Shown piece after piece: positions 9,700 through 13,265 of a DNA stretch of 13,265 nucleotides (the stretch's first letter is position 1; each line of letters begins with the position of its first letter). Where the stretch lies: assembly GCA_025349905.2 (NCBI GenBank), contig MU624955.1, forward strand, positions 2,723 through 15,987, written 5' to 3'. Below the pieces are notes generated by a model, which saw nothing but the letters and a program-made list of their open reading frames with translations, was not told the origin of the DNA and did no database searches. The position numbers and the translations under genes were made by a program. Source of the DNA: Blastocladiella britannica (lineage: Eukaryota; Blastocladiomycota; Blastocladiomycetes; Blastocladiales; Blastocladiaceae).

Positions 9700-9839
9700 T
9701 CTTGAAGTGACATATGTGAAAATGTATTCCCTCCATATTTTTTTTGACTTGGTTTTGGATCCGAGAAACAAAAAAGTGCGCACGTCCATATCGGCGGGAG
9801 GTCAGAATAAACGAAAGCAACAACAACAAAAACAACACA
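9700..9839. other. Convergent 3' spacer between Rod and the histidine phosphatase gene
   Basis: Only 140 bp separate the two stop codons. The plus strand has AATAAA at 9806-9811, about 107 nt after the Rod stop, a plausible polyadenylation signal. The minus strand has ATTAAA at 9700-9695, overlapping the Rod stop codon, which could serve the phosphatase gene. If both are used, the two 3' UTRs overlap as antisense transcripts. No gene is seen in the spacer. Confidence 0.5.
9806..9811 (+). terminator. Polyadenylation signal AATAAA for Rod
   Basis: A canonical AATAAA hexamer lies about 107 nt downstream of the Rod TAA and is followed by an A/C-rich stretch (CAACAACAACAAAAACAACA). Assignment is by motif and position only. 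Confidence 0.5.
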
Positions 9840-11526
9840 TCACCATCCTAGACTCTTTTTGCGCTTGTCGCCGTCAGGCTGGGCAACAGGGCTGCCCGAA
9901 ATGACGCCCGAGAGCTTGCCAAACATGGCGCGCATCCCGCCCACCTTGTTGTTTCCGGCACCGTCAGCACCAGCCACAAGCGACGAGTTGGATTTCTTCA
10001 TCTCCTTTCGGATGCGGGCCAAGCGGTATGGGCCGGGAGTGGCCGGAGTAGGGGCCATGGACGTTTTAGGCGGCGGCGCCGGCTTTCCTTGCGTGGTCAG
10101 CGCCGGGGCCGTGGCGCCCGGCGGCGCGTCCATCGAGTGCACGGCCCACTTGCGCTCGGTGGCCAAGTGCGCGGTGCAGTTGAATGCCACGACATGTCCC
10201 GTCCAGTCGTACCCTTCGTCAGTGCTGGCGCGCGGCGCGCGGCGCGTTAGACGCACGTGGTACAGGGCGCCGGGCCGCGGGAACTGCGTCATGCGCGGCG
10301 CGTACGGCATCGACACGATCGAATTGGCTCCACCGTTGTTGGCCTTTTTGTTGGCGGCATTGCGCCGACGCGTGGCACGCCGGCCGAGTCCCGCGGGCAC
10401 CTTGGGCAGGTACGTGAACCCGAGATCGGCCACCACGTGCGCCACCAGTTTTTGGATGGGTCCGCCGTGCGTCACCAACACCACGGTGGTTTCGCGGGAT
10501 GGCAGCCGCTTGAAGGTGGTCGATGCAGCCGCATGTGCCTTTGCGGCCACAGATGGCGCACCAGCAGCAATAGCAGACGACGGGGTCGCGGGAGTCGCGG
10601 GGCCGTACGCTTCCGTGAGCTTGTTGCCCTGCGCACCCGCCGGCCGCGCTTCCTTGGGCAGCGCAATCCGGTTGGGCGCCAGCAAATGCTTCTCGACCAC
10701 GTCAATGTAGCACTGCACCACGCGCTCGCGAACGGCCGCCGCCGACTCGCCGCCGTGCGCCGCCAAGTACCCGTCATAGTTCATGTCGGCCTGCTTGATC
10801 CGGTGCTTGGCGCCTGACCATGGCTGGCCCGTCAGATCGCCCAGGTGCTGCTCGCGCAGCCGCATATCAGTGTGTACGGGTTTGCCGTGGAACCGGGCGA
10901 TTTCGTCGGCGGTCTTTAGAGTGTTTGGTGAGTCGGGTATAGTCAATCCACAACATACAACAAAGGTGTACCTGCTTGCAGCGCGCCAGATCCGACGAGT
11001 AAACGTAATCGACTTTGGTGTGAGCCAGACGGTGAGCCACCATCATGGCCTGCTTCATTCCGCGCGCATTGAGCGGAGTGTCGATCTGGCCCTGGACCAC
11101 ACGCGGGCGGCGCACGTTCAGATCGGTCTCGGCGCTAGTTTAACGAGTTATGAGTGAGTTTTGAACGCAAATCAATGATAACGTAACGTACTGCCGAACA
11201 ACAATGAGATTCAGAATCAAATCACGCATGGGCTCGCCCGCTTCGGCCATGCCAACCGGCATCCCGACCAGAGGCGTGTCGGGACGGGCCGACATTGGGA
11301 TCGGCTCCGTGAGCAGATCCGCGCTCCCATGGACGCTCGCGACCGACGCAGTGTTGAGCTTTCCCAGGGCGGGAGGTTTCCCAGCAGTGGCTGCTGTTGT
11401 CATCGTTGTAGCAATTGCTGCTGCAGCCGCCGCCGATGATGACGATGGAGATGAGGTTGCGCTGGTCGGCGAGGCGGCGGTCGGCGGACCGCCCCCGAAA
11501 GTGCTCATGCGGCGGACCGAGTACAT
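9840..11526 (-). CDS. Histidine phosphatase superfamily protein (phosphoglycerate mutase-like), 3 exons
   Basis: Exons: 11526-11192, 11134-10972, 10913-9840; introns of 57 nt (GTACGT to ACTAG) and 58 nt (GTACAC to TAAAG); 523 residues, stop TGA 9842-9840. The first intron splits the catalytic histidine codon (CA then C), giving LNLIVVRHAETDLN around residues 106-117. The second arginine is in SSDLARCKQTADEIA, the acid in LREQHLGDLTG (Glu about 187), a further GGES at about 220, and the second catalytic histidine in VLVTHGGPIQ (His about 315). All active-site residues of the family are therefore present, but the usual RHG is RHA. The N-terminal 80 residues and an insert at about 246-305 are Ala/Ser/Thr-rich, and a Pro/Lys-rich tail of about 190 residues follows the domain. 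The catalytic domain resembles fungal PGM-like phosphatases and TIGAR/fructose-2,6-bisphosphatase relatives. The substrate cannot be told from the sequence. Confidence 0.88.
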
Positions 11527-11760
11527 GATCGTTTAGATGAGTTGAAATGAAGGAACGGAGTTTGATTGTATTCCTGTACAACGAAGGAAAAAAAGGGGAG
11601 GATTGTTCAGTTCAATTTTCAATCAAAATATGGGAAACTTCGTCGATCAATGGGAAAAGCTGAAACCTTGTCTTCTGCGAAAAACTACAGCACTGCTGCA
11701 ACCCAATCGGCCGAAGTTCGGCACGTCAACGAATTCGGCACGACTTGCAACGAACTCTTT

Positions 11761-11774
11761 GAACGAATTCGTTC
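11761..11774. repeat. Perfect 14-bp palindrome GAACGAATTCGTTC
   Basis: The 14 bases equal their own reverse complement. The patch also contains CCGAA-G-TTCGG (11711-11721) and two direct copies of TTCGGCACG (11717-11725, 11734-11742), so related half-sites (CGAA/TTCG) recur within 65 bp. It lies 235 bp upstream of the phosphatase ATG. A dimeric regulator site is possible but inferred. Confidence 0.6.
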
Positions 11775-11776
11775 CG

Positions 11777-11799
11777 AACCAATTTGACGCAACCAATTT
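11777..11799. promoter_or_regulatory. Two direct CCAAT-containing repeats (AACCAATTT)
   Basis: AACCAATTT occurs at 11777-11785 and again at 11791-11799, start to start 14 bp. The CCAAT box is the HAP/NF-Y recognition core in fungi and works in either orientation. At about 250 bp upstream of the phosphatase start, the spacing is reasonable for a promoter element of that gene. Confidence 0.35.
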
Positions 11800-11890
11800 C
11801 GCGCTGAGCCGATCGACCAACCATGTATTTAATACCATTCGCGCGTGTATGGGCCGCTGTGCGCTCGTGGACAGGCTGGAGATCGTGCAT

Positions 11891-11910
11891 GCTGCTAGCA
11901 GCCGATCGGC
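11891..11910. repeat. Two overlapping perfect palindromes
   Basis: GCTGCTAGCAGC (11891-11902) and GCCGATCGGC (11901-11910) are each perfectly self-complementary and overlap by two bases. CCGATCGG recurs at about 12073-12080 and a related CCGATCGA at about 11808. Such clustering may be a factor-binding region, or simply reflect GATC/CTAG-type cores. Confidence 0.5.
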
Positions 11911-12172
11911 GCCCAGTGTTGCTCAGCGTGGAGGAATAAAAGAGAGATCATCGATGTATGCATGCAATAGTGTGTAGTGGTAGTGCCGTCCCGCCATTCG
12001 GGTACGGGATCCGGCAGCGGTGCTGCAGTACCATTGCATTGATCCGCATAAACATCCATTCAGTGACTATACCCGATCGGCCCGAGCCGATTAATACGGA
12101 CTCTATGTAGGCAGCGGACACTCGTAATCAGCAGCTCCTCGTGGAGCACCAAGGAAAAACGAGTATATTGAC

Positions 12173-12523
12173 TTATAAATCGAAGTCTCCATGAGACCCG
12201 GGATTGGGTTGTGATTGAACCACTCCATTCATCGTCGACATGGCGGGCGGCGTCAGAAGCCCTCCAGTCATTGTCGACACCATGGGCGGTGTCATATGCC
12301 AGCCGGCCTTCACAGAAGCAGCAGTCAGCAGCGGTCGATCACGTTCGCGACCATCCTCTCCAGATCCGACTGCATTGGAGTTAGTGTTTGTACTTTGTTT
12401 GAAGGTTCAAATAAAATGCGTACCAGGCTGCGACTGTTGCTGTTGGTACGTGTTGTACGTGGCAGCGCTGCTGGCCGGTTGTTGGTGCGTGCCGGCGCCG
12501 TACGTGGCGACGTTGTTGTACGT
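12173..12523 (-). CDS. C-terminal exons of an unrecognised Gln/Pro/Met-rich protein
   Basis: The last exon runs 12369-12173 and ends in TAA (12175-12173). It is joined in phase across a 54-nt intron (12423-12370; donor GTACGC, branch-site-like CACTAAC, acceptor ATGCAG) to an exon ending at 12424. The upstream exon reads YNNVATYGAGTHQQPASSAA followed by TYNTYQQQQSQP, with third positions almost all C or G. The last exon reads GSGEDGRERDRPLLTAASVK, then a Met/Pro/Thr-rich tail (GWHMTPPMVSTMTGGLLTPP) ending GSHGDFDL. This composition resembles disordered tails of transcription regulators, but I recognise no domain. The 5' limit of the upstream exon is unclear: no AG acceptor exists just before 12523, so the frame must connect through an unusual splice (for example acceptor AG ending near 12470) or there is a frameshift. 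Confidence 0.6.
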
Positions 12524-12559
12524 TAATGACGAACGCCAGGCACGGGCAGCGCAAAACGC

Positions 12560-12722
12560 ATATCGACCACGTTTTCATCTTCAAATCGATCGACGGCTGC
12601 AGGATATTGACCAACTGGACGATCAGTTTCGTGTTCTCGCGGGTCGCCGACTGCTTGATGTTGCAAAGCTGGTGCACGTAAGCCCACACTTCATGCAGAA
12701 AGGGAAGGTCGCGGAACCGGGT
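12560..12722 (-). CDS. Middle coding-like segment of the same or an adjacent minus-strand gene
   Basis: This frame opens just after a TGA (12725-12723) and has the C/G third-position bias of real genes here. It reads TRFRDLPFLHEVWAYVHQLC, then NIKQSATRENTKLIVQLVNI and LQPSIDLKMKT, predicted to be largely helical. I do not recognise the family. One phase-consistent join to the downstream exon is GT at about 12569 to AG at about 12470 (100 nt, with a TTAAC branch-like site), but that would remove part of a stretch that itself looks coding. The upstream connection is also unclear because no AG lies between the TGA and the start of the coding-like run. A frameshift or a different exon model is possible. 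Confidence 0.4.
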
Positions 12723-12815
12723 TCAGCTCCACGAAACCGGTGAGCGGGTGGAGTTATGGTTCCTCCTGTTGTACACAGTCATTTCAATATCAATGGTTGT
12801 GTTTCTTAGAAATCA

Positions 12816-13150
12816 CTACCGCGTACCATTCACAGGGACAAACACTTCATCTCCTTCTTCTCCCTCACCAGGATCGACAATCTCTTCTTCGCGGTAGATC
12901 GGGCCAATGGGAACGTCACTTGTGGGCTGCTCGTCGTCATGACCAAGATCCAGTGAAGCCGTGTCGTCAAGATCGTTGTCGCTGCCATGCATAGAGATGT
13001 TATCGCCGCCGTCGGATTGGGCCTCGCCCTGGTAATATTCATCGCCGGCGTACTCGACACCCTGCATCTGCAAACGCAAAAGAAAAAAAGAGAAAAACCA
13101 GTCAGACAATATATCAAACAACTACATTTATCGCTGCAGACCTCGTCCAT
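12816..13150 (-). CDS. Acidic exon(s) of an unrecognised protein, possibly the 5' part of the 12173-12722 gene
   Basis: An exon begins at 13067 after a long pyrimidine tract and acceptor TTTGCAG. It encodes MQGVEYAGDEYYQGEAQSDG and then a strongly acidic stretch (NDLDDTASLDLGHDDE, then YREEEIVDPGEGEEGDEVFV). It either stops at TAG 12818-12816 or leaves through a GTACGC donor at 12826 into an exon at 12765 (61-nt intron, acceptor ACAACAG). Upstream, a 74-nt intron (13141-13068) joins it in phase to a sequence ending PTPGADPLDPDMDE. That exon could start at the ATG at 13150-13148 (MDE) or continue past the right edge, although the same frame has a TAA at about 13209-13207. The acidic composition suggests a nuclear or chromatin-related protein, but this is weak. 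No domain recognised. Confidence 0.5.
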
Positions 13151-13265
13151 GTCTGGATCAAGCGGATCTGCGCCTGGCGTCGGCGCAGCGGAGAGACCAT
13201 TTTATGCTGATGCGCTTGGCCAGCAGGAGTTTGCATCCGGTGCCCCTCCATCCCAGCAATAGCAG

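Larger units (their letters stand above)
11527..12172. other. Intergenic region, upstream of the phosphatase gene
   Basis: I see no gene with the local codon bias here. Contents: a T/C-rich leader before the ATG at 11526, a palindrome-rich patch (11711-11910), two AACCAATTT repeats, and a TATA-like TATTAAATAC on the minus strand near 11834-11825. A small hairpin, GCTCC-TCGT-GGAGC, lies at 12134-12147, just past the stop of the next minus-strand gene. A plus-strand open frame at 11630-11977 (116 codons) has no codon bias and no recognisable domain, so I do not call it. Confidence 0.5.

Noticed and set aside
11630..11977. Plus-strand open frame of 116 codons starting MGNFVDQWEKLK
   Set aside because: No C/G third-position bias, no domain, and it spans the palindrome and CCAAT-box patch; better explained as intergenic DNA.
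12240..12743. Plus-strand open frame of 167 codons starting MAGGVRSPPVIVD
   Set aside because: A TATAAAT at 12174-12180 looked like its TATA box but is the stop-codon region of the minus-strand gene. Third-position bias is weak on this strand, while the opposite strand has strong bias and a good intron with a CTAAC branch site.
12987..13262. Plus-strand open frame including MSGSSGSAPGVGAAERPFYA
   Set aside because: It reads across the pyrimidine tract and splice acceptor of the minus-strand intron (13141-13068) and the acidic exon. The minus-strand interpretation explains the splice signals better, though the last 40 codons cannot be firmly excluded.
1..13265. Search for mobile elements, tRNA, rRNA, CRISPR, riboswitches or a bacterial operon
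   Set aside because: No terminal inverted repeats, transposase or reverse transcriptase motifs, cloverleaf, spaced repeats or Shine-Dalgarno-linked gene chains were found by reading both strands.

Overview
The window reads as nuclear DNA of a small-genome, intron-bearing eukaryote, most likely an early-diverging fungus (a chytrid or Blastocladiomycota-like lineage; this placement is inference). The coding frames are GC-rich with strong preference for C or G at third positions. Spacers and introns are AT-richer. Most introns are 53 to 83 nt, with donors of the type GTACGC, GTACGT, GTGCGT or GTTCGT, and CAG or TAG acceptors. No bacterial signals, rRNA, tRNA, CRISPR or transposase were seen. Layout from left to right: (1) 1-611, minus strand, 3' end cut by the window edge: a universal stress protein (UspA-fold) gene with a CA-rich leader and a TATA box. 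(2) About 842-1324, minus strand: traces of a short secreted protein with a clear signal peptide whose exon structure I cannot settle, and which may be decayed. (3) 1582-9699, plus strand: the main gene, nine exons, about 2,528 residues. It is a Rod/KNTC1 (Rough deal) homologue, the large subunit of the Rod-Zwilch-ZW10 (RZZ) kinetochore complex. The exons were joined by hand from phase-matched splice sites and by residue-level agreement with remembered human KNTC1. They include a 31-nt microexon and a 5.7-kb central exon. (4) 9840-11526, minus strand, convergent with Rod: a three-exon histidine-phosphatase (phosphoglycerate mutase-like) gene of 523 residues with an intact catalytic set but a RHAET rather than RHGET signature. 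(5) 11527-12172: an intergenic stretch rich in palindromes and CCAAT boxes, upstream of the phosphatase gene. (6) 12173-13150 and perhaps beyond the right edge, minus strand: exons of one or two unrecognised genes, comprising an acidic segment, a middle open segment whose frame does not connect cleanly, and a Gln/Pro/Met-rich C-terminus. How the genes relate: they do not look like one pathway. The stress protein, the phosphatase and the kinetochore gene are ordinary neighbours, partly divergent (Rod and the secreted-protein traces share the 1325-1581 spacer) and partly convergent (Rod and the phosphatase end 140 bp apart). The most noteworthy item is Rod itself. RZZ was classically described in animals and, as far as I remember, is missing from yeasts and most model Dikarya, so a well-preserved full-length fungal Rod would be informative about the ancestral fungal spindle checkpoint.
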